Assembly: GCF_000150275.1 (NCBI RefSeq)
Contig: NW_002060966.1
Span: 289,156-353,155, forward strand
DNA length: 64,000 nucleotides
Source of the DNA: Trichoplax adhaerens
Lineage: Eukaryota; Placozoa; Uniplacotomia; Trichoplacea; Trichoplacidae
Reading direction: 5' to 3'
Below, piece after piece: positions 39,101-48,500 of the stretch. The position numbers and the translations under genes are program-made. Position 1 is the first letter of the stretch, and each line of letters starts with the position of its first letter. The notes beneath the pieces were generated by a model that was given only the letters and a program-made list of their open reading frames with translations, had not been told where the DNA came from and searched no databases.

Positions 39101-42100
39101 CAGTACTCGTAAGATAACCAGTGTGTGGATTTACTGGTTAGTAATCATTTAAATCACTATATATCTTAGATACTGTGCAATTATTCAATCCATTATTTGT
39201 ATACGTATTGTATATGTATAGTAATATGATAAGAATTGGCTTGCTGATGACATATTGTAAGTAGCTGTAAATCTCGCAAATATGACGCTGATATTAATGT
39301 TAAGTAATTACCGCTATATACTATAGCGATTTATCATGTAATAGCTTAAAGATATTGGATATTTCACTAATTGTGGGAGAAGGATCGGCAACTCTCAAAT
39401 CATTGTAAGTACTGCATGACTTGAAGAAACTTTGACCCTAGAAAGTAAATTTACATTCTAATCATTCCGTGTGCTTTTAATTTTAGGGATGTATCCAAGA
39501 ATTCTTTAACCGCAATTAGAAACGAACGAAAGGAACACTTTTTACATGCTAAATCCTTGTACGCTATCTAATACATCATTTGACTGCTTCATTTTAGCTA
39601 TTTTAAACTATTTGAGAATGATTCTCTATCTGCTCAAATTCATTACAGCTGACCATATCTTGTTCTTACTTATTTAGAAATTTAGGTAGTAACTTAATAA
39701 CAGATATTTGTGAACTTACGATTTTGAAGTATATGCCTCATCTTCAATACTTGTAAGAATCTAAGAAATTCGAGTATATGTCTGGCATATCGAATATATT
39801 TTTATACAAGATTAAAACCAGTGTTAATGCTAGCCGCCGACAATCTAAAACTGTAATTCTTTTATTTTTATTATTTTACAGAGATATTTCGAATAATCAA
39901 ATTACTACGCTTCAACCATTTTGCTTCATTTATACTCCTTCATTATGGTTCATGTGAGTTTAATTAGAATGTATAACATTATAAAGCGTAAATTTTCAGC
40001 GTTCATAATTGATACAATTCAATGTGAACGCCATATCTTGTAAGCGTTATCCATCAAGCCAGTATTTAAGATGATTTTATGTTATTACTGAAGATGGAAA
40101 ATACGAGTATGTAGAAAATTTGTTCTTACTTAGGTTGCAAAATAATATAATCATCACTCCTATCTCTGTACCCAGATTAGCTGCGTATTATTACAAAATT
40201 ATTATTAAATAATTAAGGAATTATTATTGCCTGGAAATAAGTATCATTCAGGATTTCATTTAAGTAATATTTGGTTATTTATCATTACAACATATTCTTG
40301 CCAATAACATGCTTTTAGTTCATATTTGCTCGTATGATATCGGAAGAGTTACATTTAGAAAATGCAACATATAACCGATCACGAGAGAATATTGTACTAC
40401 CTGTCTAAAATCTTCGCCTACTTTAGCAAATATTTTCATTAGATAGCTAGTCTAGCCGGTAATTGATACCGCTGCATCTGAATAATAGATCATTATCCAA
40501 AAGATTGTCCAAATTAAATCGATACTAAGATTGATAAAAGTTTACCTAAGTTTCTAATGGCGTATAATTTTCTATGCCTGTATGTATTGTTATCTTATCA
40601 AATTTGTTTGCGCACGTTTCTACTTTTTTAAACTTTGGTTCAATCATCTTAGTCCCATATCAATTCAATTATGATTTTGAATATCAATATCATCATTATC
40701 ATGATTTAACACTTTCAAAAATGATTATAAATATTATCGGTAACCTGTCCGAATCTATATTAGAAATCTGCAAAATAATCAACTTGAACAAGTTGTAAAA
40801 GATTCGTTCTATGGACCAACAAATTTATATAAGCTGTAAGTAATAAATTATCTTTTAAGCTAATGCTAGCATAAAGTATCGTTGGTTGCATCTTTATAGG
40901 TTTATACCATTATGTGATTGATTTATATCGTAGTCACGGAGTGATTTTTGAAGTCAATCACTTATTTCATTATCGTTAGAGAACATACTTTGGGTTTGAT
41001 TTAGAATATCATTGTCTATGACTTCATACCTAATTTTTAATGATTATCTTAGTAGATCTATTTTAAATTGGCGAATTTTTAAAGTTCACCTTCAATTTTG
41101 TCCAAAAAGTTTAGTAACTGATTGTGATTTTACAAGGATAGTCGTCAGTAATTAGTCGCACTGTAGTTCGATGTTGAGAGGGATAAACCTAACTGACGGT
41201 CGATTCGTAGTCTGTCGTTCATTAATTGCAATTTAACTTTCTCATTACAAATTTCGATTTGTAATATTCTTGTTACAAGGAATCGCTATTGAAAGCTCCA
41301 TTTCAGCCAAGATATCACCTATTATTTAAAATTGATCTTTTAAATTTTGAATCTTAGCTCCCACAATGATGCTATATTAAATACTATAGTAAATAAATTT
41401 TTATTGTTAACGCAAAATAATGTATTTTATACAATTCTTTAACAGTGCATAAGTTCTATTAACTCGTCTTAGTGATTATTGATACTTGAATATTTGTGTC
41501 TTGAGTAATGCAGGGCTAACTTCTGCAATCTTTCAGGACTGCCGATCGGGGATATTTCTGCTGTATCGTTCCAGCTAAAATTAAAGAATGCTCAGTGACA
41601 GAATTTAATAGTCGTAATAAAATATCTAATTGCCATGATTTACTTGCTAATCCATCTTTGCGTATCTTTACCTGGATTGTTTCCATTTTAGCAGTCATTG
41701 GTAATGCTTTGGTTATTCTTTTATATCGCCGCGACAGTAAAGCTGGCCATCCTGTACCCAAATTAGTGGTTAGCCATCTTGCTTTCGCTGATTTCCTTAT
41801 GGGACTTTATCTTTTAATTATAGCTATTGCTGATATGTTAACTCGCCATGACTATGGCATTTATTCCGTTTACTGGAATAAGCATCCTATGTGTTTATTA
41901 GCTAGCTTCCTAATGTCATTATCCAGCTTTATGTCTGTCTTTATGATGTTATTGATTGGTATTGATCGCTACATTTGCATCGTCTATCCATTTTCTAATA
42001 AACGTTTAGATATGGCAACCACTAAGAAAACGCTAGGTTTAGCATGGGTCATTAGTATCGGTTATATCGCAGGTCCGATTGTATATAGTATAAATAAACC

Positions 42101-42704
42101 TTATACTCAAACTGTTTATGGTGATAGTCCAGTTTGTGTGCCTATCAATTTATCTCATAAATTCTTTTACCTGTGGCTATCGAGTTATATATTTTTAACA
42201 TTCCTCATGTGGATCATTGTGACTATTCTCTATATACGCTTATTCATAAAAGTAAAACAATCTGGCCGATCAATACGTCGAAATCAGAAAACAAATCAAG
42301 AGCATCGTATGGCTATTCGACTTTTTTTAATCTGCATCACGGATATTGTATGTTGGCTACCATTTTACTTTGTGTTTTGGCTTTCTGTCATTCAGATTAG
42401 ACGAGGAGAAGCCCATTCTTACTTAAATAGCGGCTTTAGCGTTATCTTACGATTTACCATCTTACCTTATGTTGTTGTCTTTGCATTACCAATCAACTCC
42501 GCTATCAATCCATTCCTCTATACTTTTACTAGTAGTAATTTCACAGATCGATTACCCGGTTGGTGCAAAATGGATAGAAGTAAATGGCCACTCTTTGGAT
42601 CATTATCCAGTTTAAATCAATCATCTAAATCTAATAGTAGTTTAACAATTTCATCGCCGTCTGAAAGAATTCAAAGTTCTGCTTCAATAGATTCCAAGTC
42701 ATAG
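21072..42704 (+). CDS. SRCR/EGF/LRR-containing seven-transmembrane receptor, copy 1 (LGR/relaxin-receptor-like)
   Basis: A giant cell-surface receptor of roughly 1,670 residues on about 40 exons. Order: signal peptide (21072-21138), SRCR (26926 into the gap), EGF (27924-28037), divergent SRCR (29240-29593), EGF (30022-30138), EGF (30361-30480), SRCR (30709-31080), LRR-NT (31170-31278), ~31 single-exon LRRs (31536-40835), and one exon with hinge and 7TM domain (41537-42704). Every junction keeps frame: phase 1 through the SRCR/EGF part, phase 2 through the LRRs. The 7TM part and the single 7TM exon are typical of LGR/RXFP receptors; amino-terminal SRCR and EGF modules are not usual there. The first intron is 5.8 kb; the others are short. 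The start is fixed by a good signal peptide and by conservation in copy 2. Ligand unknown; a peptide or glycoprotein hormone is the family norm. Confidence 0.9.
22910..23160 (+). repeat. ~137-bp intronic tandem repeat, two copies
   Basis: Two units share TTGAGTGTATTTAAATTAACGC and CTAAGTTTCTGACGC words, at about 22968 and 23105. The matching part of copy 2 (47450-47850) has three units. Confidence 0.65.
26300..26720 (+). repeat. ~130-140-bp intronic tandem repeat, three copies
   Basis: Units marked by TGCCATTAAATGATAGA (26371), TGTCATTAAATGATAAG (26502) and TGTCATTAAATGATGAA (26642), each preceded by a GCAGAAAATTGGCTAAAA-type stretch. Equivalent units occur in copy 2 at 51050-51450. Confidence 0.65.
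26926..27222 (+). CDS. Exon 2: SRCR domain 1 (cut by assembly gap)
   Basis: Begins C|TT after CTTAG. Reads RLVDGRNPHEGRIEVYYKG, then WGTVCGRGF, ADVVCRQLGY, WIACPTGYESHILEC and NWGHSFYCTC, the cysteine and glycine pattern of a scavenger receptor cysteine-rich domain, with an unusual FCC pair after the QLGY motif. The last ~33 bases of the exon fall in the N run, judging from copy 2 (330-nt exon). Confidence 0.9.
27223..27465. other. Assembly gap (243 N)
   Basis: An unresolved run that hides the end of SRCR exon 2 and its donor. Copy 2 predicts CPHTEDIGVTCI-like residues then G|GTAACA here. Open frames drawn across the gap are meaningless. Confidence 0.99.
27924..28037 (+). CDS. Exon 3: EGF-like domain 1
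   Basis: Phase 1-1 exon of 114 nt with six cysteines: YC, NPC, ATC, YICRC and NC. Compact EGF spacing; the TNATC segment has an N-glycosylation site. Flanked by TTTTTAG and G|GTAAGG. Same length in copy 2. Confidence 0.85.
28187..28700 (+). repeat. ~165-bp intronic tandem repeat, three copies, unit 1 only
   Basis: Three units begin near 28187, 28358 and 28518 with TTTAAA(A/G)TTTC words, followed by AAGTAATC and a GAAACAAA end. The equivalent intron in copy 2 (53033-53611) is ~620 bp shorter and lacks them. Confidence 0.6.
29240..29593 (+). CDS. Exon 4: divergent SRCR-like domain 2
   Basis: Phase 1-1 exon of 354 nt (118 residues). FKIVDSLDGTYGTVQIYSG and WSKICW match the start of an SRCR fold. 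The usual CRQLGY motif is absent, replaced by AIAKSVGQKMC. Six cysteines are spread to the end (FICVADGD, KCLPW, SYCTS, AICSG). Copy 2 keeps all six. Confidence 0.7.
30022..30138 (+). CDS. Exon 5: EGF-like domain 2
   Basis: Phase 1-1 exon of 117 nt: ACLSNPCVNGLC, YVCKC and GYTGQNC give the six EGF cysteines and the terminal GYxGxxC signature. Confidence 0.9.
30361..30480 (+). CDS. Exon 6: EGF-like domain 3
   Basis: Phase 1-1 exon of 120 nt: YCKRYQNLCINNATC, FRCACAPGYDGSFC. Intact six-cysteine EGF with an NAT glycosylation site. Confidence 0.9.
30709..31080 (+). CDS. Exon 7: SRCR domain 3
   Basis: Phase 1-1 exon of 372 nt. DGSLRLIKF, WFSICYDNF, AMVACKQLGYDTAL, IHCNGNESQLLEC and TELHCGC show the SRCR pattern with the QLGY core and the CxGxExxLxxC core. 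Confidence 0.9.
31170..31278 (+). CDS. Exon 8: LRR N-terminal cap (LRR-NT)
   Basis: CPPHCTCRENLVIC is the cysteine cap found before extracellular LRR arrays. The exon enters in phase 1 and leaves in phase 2 (TT|GTACGT; copy 2 TT|GTATGT), so it adapts the SRCR/EGF series to the LRR series. Confidence 0.85.
31536..40835 (+). CDS. LRR array of copy 1: about 31 single-repeat exons
   Basis: Each exon codes one LRR of ~24 residues in phase 2-2, between an AG acceptor and usually a CT or TT before GTAAGT. Resolved exons: 31536-31607, 31681-31752, 32213-32284, 32434-32499, 32582-32653, 32799-32870, 33045-33116, 33191-33262, 33411-33482, 33616-33687, 33786-33860, 34427-34498, 34683-34754, 34892-34966, 35312-35377, 35915-35986, 36400-36474, 36559-36636, 36709-36780, 37430-37498, 37598-37675, 37776-37847, 38138-38224, 38359-38433, 38517-38591, 38779-38859, 39345-39404, 39487-39558, 39678-39752, 39882-39953, 40764-40835. 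Lengths are 60-87 nt, most 72 or 75. Repeats read like LDGNRISNIDGNIF. LGR ectodomains usually have far fewer repeats. The shortest (39345) and the one ending in a GTGGAT donor (37675) are least certain. Confidence 0.85.
37055..37115 (+). pseudogene. Probable decayed LRR exon (copy 1)
   Basis: After TATAG the phase-2 frame reads NNVSNSIYKIYG, LRR-like, but lacks the closing LxxL part. The copy 2 counterpart (62190-62260) has lost the acceptor. Probably not spliced into mRNA. Confidence 0.35.
40135..40210 (+). pseudogene. Probable decayed LRR exon before the last repeat
   Basis: A TTAG acceptor is followed by LQNNIIITPISVPRLAAYY in the LRR frame, but no GT donor precedes an in-frame stop. It resembles an LRR exon that lost its donor. 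Confidence 0.4.
41537..42704 (+). CDS. Last exon of copy 1: hinge and seven-transmembrane domain
   Basis: A single 1,168-nt exon entered in phase 2 after TCTTTCAG. The hinge (YFCCIVPAKIKEC, then NC) is like that of LGR/RXFP receptors. TM1 holds GNALVILLY, TM2 LAFADFLMGLYL, TM3 ends in DRYICIVYPF, TM6 is DIVCWLPFYFVF, and TM7 PINSAINPFLYTF matches the relaxin-receptor style. ECL1 and ECL2 cysteines (MCLL, SPVCVP) can form the usual bridge. The intracellular tail is Ser/Thr-rich (SSLNQSSKSNSSLTISSPS), a likely kinase/arrestin target. Stop TAG at 42702. All class A activation motifs are intact, so a functional receptor is expected. Confidence 0.95.
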
Positions 42705-43058
42705 GCTGGCTATGTGAAACTGATTCATTACACAACCTAGCTAAATGCAAGCTTATTATGTTATCTGTCGGCGGTATATTGTGAGGTTGGTTCGTAGCAG
42801 CAAATTCTTGTGGAAATGAACGCTAATCTATGGACTGCATACTATAGCTACACAGCTATAGAATATTTAGATCATAGCTGTAGAGAAAAAACAGATAGAA
42901 ATTAAAATATTTAATAGTTTCATATCTAGTGGTAAGACTAGATCCAACTTATACAAGTCTTCCCTTCAGTCATTTACTAACCTAACAATTTCATCCCGTG
43001 TGATATTCCATGTAATAAATGATCTAGTTGATATAATAGCTTTCAAATAGCAATATTC

Positions 43059-43064
43059 AATAAA
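43059..43064 (+). terminator. Possible poly(A) signal of receptor copy 1
   Basis: AATAAA lies 355 bases after the receptor stop. A weaker ATTAAA at 42901 is a closer alternative. Confidence 0.35.
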
Positions 43065-44306
43065 ATCAAATGCACTCTGTGAAGATATTGTTATAATGAT
43101 CTCGTAAAGTAATTATCTTACTTCTAAGCTAGTATTAAATTAATATTAAAAGCATATTGTGTATCTACAGTACGAACATTGAAATATAGAACTACTAAGA
43201 ACTATGTCATATACTAGACAATCGTATAATTCTGCTGGCGTTAATGGATAAGTTTATGGAATACTTGATGATGGCTATTTCATATAATTAAAATGAAATG
43301 TCAAGCGGTTAATAAATGGAATAGAATAATAGTCAATTTTGTATTATTTTGCTCATATTTCGTCCAAATAAGGAAGTGTGAACTGATAAAAATTCATATG
43401 CTATGTTTTTAGAGGAACATACGTAAATACAATCGAAGATAGTTTATATGTATGGGAATAAGCTATTACATTGTGAACTATAGTATCTTTACTTATGATT
43501 AAGCTAGTATGCATGTGTCACAAAACAGCTTTGCAACAAGATAACGTAATATACGATCAATAAGTCAATTTCTTGAACCACGTATCAAGGAACGATATCT
43601 GCACTATCACAAACACTTTTGCTCTACTAGCAGACTACACAAAGACTTAAACGCCTCGTATTTTACGTTAAACACTAAGTTTGAGAATCTACTTTATTTC
43701 ACGATATGCTGCATTTATATACTCTTCCTCAATAGTTCATGAGTCATAGTTAGTACGATTAACCTTGGAATCATTTACTGAATTAGATATTAATTTTAGT
43801 TACTGCTCCCTTAATGCAGACAACAGTATTTACGAACATAGACATATAATGACTAATACAGAATAGTCAGATTACGATATGTCCTATCACGGAACATTTC
43901 CATGATAATTTACAATCTACCATAAGTAAGTTACATCACAATGATTCGAACTGTAAGTAGATGGTTTGCATTCCCTATTATAACTATTAATTTCAGTATG
44001 TGTATAAGTGTCACTGTGATAAAAAGTCAGTGCTATATTAAAATACAGTATATCCAAATTAGAAGTTAACTAAATAAGGATAGGGTAACAGAATTATCCT
44101 AACATAGATATTTCTACTCTAATGCAGTACATAACACTGTCACAGCATGAAAGATTTCGTACATCACAGATTTATTCTATTTAAGCTATCTTAGCTTAAT
44201 AGGTATAGGTAGAAGATGATACTGTAATACAGATATTCATTACAAGAAGATACTCGATAAAATGTAGTAGAATGCATACCTGTCCTGTACCAAGTGGTGG
44301 TGATAC

Positions 44307-44609
44307 CTACATAAGGTGATGCTGATAATTGTTTAGAGCTGAAATAGGCTCCAAAGAATATTTATAATAATAATCCATCTGATAATTATATCTGTTACGA
44401 ACATATCTACTATCATTAAAATTTAGACTTAATCTTACCAAAACATCTACTTTGAAATTTCTCAAAGCAACGGCGATATCTTTAACATTAATTTCAATTT
44501 CTTGTGATTTGATAATGTCATATGACTGTCCTACTATTAGATTACTTATTAGCTTCACTACTACTAGAGATCTAACGTGTGATACTAATAGGCTACTTAA
44601 TTGACACAC
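44307..44609 (-). CDS. Unrecognised 100-codon open frame, possible fragment of a repeated coding sequence
   Basis: Reads IVGQSYDIIKSQEIEINVKD then IAVALRNFKVDVLVRL and NFNDSRYVRNRYNYQ. About 100 bp of it match, at roughly three in four positions and in inverted orientation, the stretch at 19875-19975. There the same frame is broken by a stop. A sequence kept in frame at two sites suggests a once-coding unit, perhaps of a mobile element. No family recognised; not clearly an active gene. Confidence 0.3.
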   Translation of the reverse strand: MCQLSSLLVSHVRSLVVVKLISNLIVGQSYDIIKSQEIEINVKDIAVALRNFKVDVLVRLSLNFNDSRYVRNRYNYQMDYYYKYSLEPISALNNYQHHLM

Positions 44610-45073
44610 AAGAATAAGACTGTTATATAAGGCTAGTATAATTATTTATTAGTAGACAGACCTATACCGTTCTATACCATATCTACCAACCGACTCTCGG
44701 GCTGAGCATTAGCTCACCTTTTTGTACCCTTCCATAGAATTTGTGGTGCACAGTTAACAATTTTCTCGTACAAGATTTACTTGATTACTATAGGAGATTC
44801 AATATCAATAAACTATGTTATTTACTGTAAGTACGTATTGGTAAACAACTTTAATTAGCAATAACTAATTAGGAGACAATTAAAGGCTCAAAGCTTAGCA
44901 TAGTAATTACACATTCACTGCAGGTACCAAGTAGTCGCCATTATTAATACTCGATATAAGTTCAAGACACAATTAAGTTTTTGTGGTCTAAGATTACTCA
45001 TTATTAGTATTCGTAAATTAAATTATGAATTTCTAATATTTAGCCTAGTAACGATTTAATAAAAAAGTTTAGT

Positions 45074-45105
45074 CAATTAATAAGTACGGTACTTTGCTCC
45101 GTAAC
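45074..45105 (-). mobile_element. LTR-terminus fragment (same family as the 60.3-kb solo LTR)
   Basis: In reverse complement this matches the first ~31 bases of the LTR at 60298 with four differences (core TTACGGAGCAAAG). Similarity further left is weak. It ends ~35 bp before the start of duplication unit 2. Confidence 0.55.
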
Positions 45106-45428
45106 GCTCCCCCACACTAAAATAAGAACCCTAGGGTAAACACCTGCCTCGATTTCATTACCAGATTCTTTTATATATTACAATCTTTACTACCATGATA
45201 AAGTCCAAGATTAGGGATGGATATTAATTTCATTTGTAAGTTAATTTCAATTTCTTGGGCATAAACAATTGCCTATTACTTATTCCTATCAGCAAAAGAA
45301 ATTAAATTATCACAAATTCTTCTACCTAATAATGACCATTGTAAGAGATTTCAGAGAAAATGAAGACTGGAGTTGGGCCTATAAAAAACTGATTCCTTTG
45401 CAGCCCAACATTAATGATAGCAATCAAC

Positions 45429-45435
45429 TATAAAT
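45429..45435 (+). promoter_or_regulatory. TATA box of receptor copy 2
   Basis: TATAAAT in the same place relative to the start codon as in copy 1 (163 bp upstream), within an alignable promoter block. Confidence 0.45.
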
Positions 45436-45559
45436 TAGAGAAAGGGAAGGAGTTAATTATCCTGATAATGATCAACGCCAGCCAATTATAGCCATGACCT
45501 CGATTTTCTTAGTTCATTCTTGCCAACGAAATTCTACTAGTTATCGAAGAGAACAGCTA

Positions 45560-45586
45560 ATGCGACATATCGAAACTTTTCTATGA
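45560..45586 (+). promoter_or_regulatory. Eight-codon uORF of receptor copy 2
   Basis: ATG CGA CAT ATC GAA ACT TTT CTA TGA (MRHIETFL) ends five bases before the receptor ATG, as in copy 1. Length and distance are kept although the stop codon and three codons changed. Confidence 0.5.
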
Positions 45587-45591
45587 TGAGA

Positions 45592-48500
45592 ATGTGGCTA
45601 AAATTGCTTTTCCTTGGCTTTTCTACTTTTTTGATTTCCAAAGCAGAATTTGCGACTCGTAAGTTCTGTTATAAAGCAAAATGTGAATAAAATAAAGATA
45701 GCTGGAGCTATTCTTAAATCACTTATATCTAATATTAAGCAAGATATGTACCTTATTTATTATTTTTATTAACGATATTTACCTGCTTTTATAGTAAACA
45801 AATGAATATCTTATACAAGACAAGCTAATATTGCTTATCCGACACAATATATGCATCTTTCCATATCGCTACTGATATTTTGATAGCATTAGAAAAAAAC
45901 TTGGCAATGTAAACTCCTTGATAAAGAGAAATGTTATAAATATCAGAATTTTATTTTCATTGAGGTGTAGTTATGCAAGCGTGCCAAACCTAAAAAAGTG
46001 TCTAGTAAAATATATATTAAATGTTTTGATTAATTCTAGAAAATACATCAAGTATAATTAAGGAACGTCATTAATCGCAATCATTCTGCTTCATGAGAAA
46101 TTATCATATCCATTTTATCAAGTAAATTACTGTAAATTATTAACTGTTACCAATTTTTAAAAGACAAACTTCTTAATAATTATAATCAGATATCGAAAAT
46201 AGTATTTAATTACGTTAAAAGAACATGATATCACGGCGCTTCTATCTGTGATATGCATAAATTGGAAATACAGATTCAGGTTACTATTAGCCTGATTTCT
46301 ATTAACTTTTACACATGAGGTTGTATTGGTATGGTCTTAAACTGCCTTGATTTCGAATTCGATTAAACGGAAAAAATTTTTTGTAGTTACCGGTACTTAA
46401 GGTTTATTACTACGCAAAGCGGAATCACTTTCTTTGTCAAGAGAAATTAGATCAAGGAGATCTTCTATTTTAATGCAATATAGTTTGATCTTGATTTATA
46501 AATTATATTGTATAATAGACAGAGACTGAGATTTATTTCTGTCTTTCTACATTGGGTTCCTAGTATTACATTAAATTAGGGGTTTGATTTTATCGCATGA
46601 TAATGATCGTTCAGTAATGTGATGATGAACCGATGAATAAAAATTTAGGTTTATTTCTTTATTTAAAAGGTAGCTATGGCAATAGGAATAAATGTCTCAG
46701 ATATTTCTATAATTATGTTCGTTAATAAGGTCTGATAATTTCTTTGTAAGTAAAATAAGTAATGAGCATCAGTATATTTTTCAACTTCAAAAATGAATGC
46801 TTAAAAATGCTTAATATACTTAAACCGAGTAGGTTAAATTGAAAGCAGGATTTGACATAGAATCAACTTTGATAAAAATAACAAAAACGATAAAATAAAA
46901 ATTGTCATGTACTTCATTCAATGCAAGGCTTTAAAATCTATTAATACTAGCATGTCTTTCCCGAGCTATTTACATTCTTATGTTGCTATAAGAAAAAATT
47001 TTAGCTTTACGTTTTATATTTATAGTCAGCTTTGAAATTTTAATGCAAAAAATATAAAATTCAAAGTTGACTCTATGATCCTAATTTAGGCTTATGTTGT
47101 GAAATATTGCTAACAGCAACGATGGCAAACGATATTATTATTGATTTAGGCTTGAAAAGTAGATTTTAATGATATCTTTGCTTTCATCTATCGAGCTCTA
47201 CGCGTATTTTGATCCATTGGGTAACATAGTATCGATACTTCTAAATTATAAATCTTGCCAAATTGATTGAGATACCTAATTCCAACTATCTCAAAGTCTA
47301 CAGATCTGCAAAGAAAAGTAGTTGTACGTATTTATGAAATTATTCAAGTAATCGCACGTCACGATTTGGATGACTTACTTTGACGATTAATTTGGGCGAA
47401 AGTTAATGTTGAAAGCTAACAATATTATATTTAGCTTCATTTTCACTGAAATGATACACTGGTTATATGCTCGTAAATATTTTCCTAAGATAAAAAACAT
47501 GAAAGCCTGAGTGTTATTGAGTGTGTTTGTATTAACGCCCAAGTTTCTAACACAGTAAATAAAATTACCGTATTCTATGATACTGAAATAAGTAACTAGT
47601 ACGTAGGAGCGTAAAGTCGGCCTAAAATGGGACTTATAAAATCTTGGGAGATGTTGACTGTATTCAGATTAACGCCCATGTTTCTGATGTAATAAATAAA
47701 ATCATTGTTTTCTTTAGTACTGAAATAAGATATTGGCACACATGCTCGTAAATACCTGCTAAAGTTAGGCAGTATAAAACCTTGGGAGATGTTGAGCAGG
47801 TTTAAATTAACGCCTAAGTTTCTGACGCAGTAAAAACTATTAGTGTATTCTATATCTTAATATACTATATTTAATCATCTGGCTATGGCGATTGATTGGA
47901 TTCGTTTCTATCCCGTACAGTCATTTACAATGGAAAGCTAGTTTTGTATACTACTAAAAACTGATTAGTTTGACATATAAATAATTTCGAATGCTAATAG
48001 GAATCAACTGCATTTGGAATGAGTTGATTATTAGCGATTAGACTTTATTCTTTCCATACTTTCTCACATAATATAAGCAATAGATCGATTGACAGATCAT
48101 CTACTAGTTCTTATTTTGATATTATTTATTAAATTGCTAAACCCTCAAATCAGTTGAGGTAACATGGCAGCAAATAAAGTAATTACTATAGGATATAATG
48201 AATCAATTAAATCCTTATGTTCAAAATATGCAGAAAACTCTTGTCAAATAATCATTTTTCTTCTCCTTAAGATATCAGTAACTCAAATGTTCACTTAAAA
48301 TTTATCTCTCGTATCAACTGAGTAATGATATCTTATTTATTACCTGGTGTTTATCTCTCTTAGGTCATAATTAATTACTCTACCACCAGCACGATATTTT
48401 CTGTACTCTATATATAAAATTGGGCTCTAATTAATTAATTAGTTTTACAAACCTAATTACATTCCATTTAACATTCGTGTTGCCAACTATATCAAAATAT

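Larger units (their letters stand above)
20622..45140 (+). repeat. Tandem segmental duplication, unit 1 (~24.5 kb)
   Basis: Unit 1 starts at ACACCTGCCTTGAT (20621) and corresponds to CACCTGCCTCGAT at 45141. Sequence alignable with unit 2 covers promoter, first intron, all exons and many introns up to the window end. The repeat distance is 24.5-24.8 kb and drifts with indels. The receptor gene ends at 42704, and 2.4 kb of non-receptor sequence follows before unit 2. Confidence 0.85.
42705..45140. other. Intergenic region between the two receptor genes
   Basis: Holds a small perfect hairpin (42842-42861, CTATAGCT/AGCTATAG), possible poly(A) signals (ATTAAA 42901, AATAAA 43059), a 100-codon open frame on the minus strand (44307-44609) and an inverted LTR fragment at 45074-45105. 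Nothing else is recognised. Confidence 0.5.

Noticed and set aside
42173-42400. Second frame within the 7TM exon
   Set aside because: Shadow frame; the real 7TM frame carries all receptor motifs.
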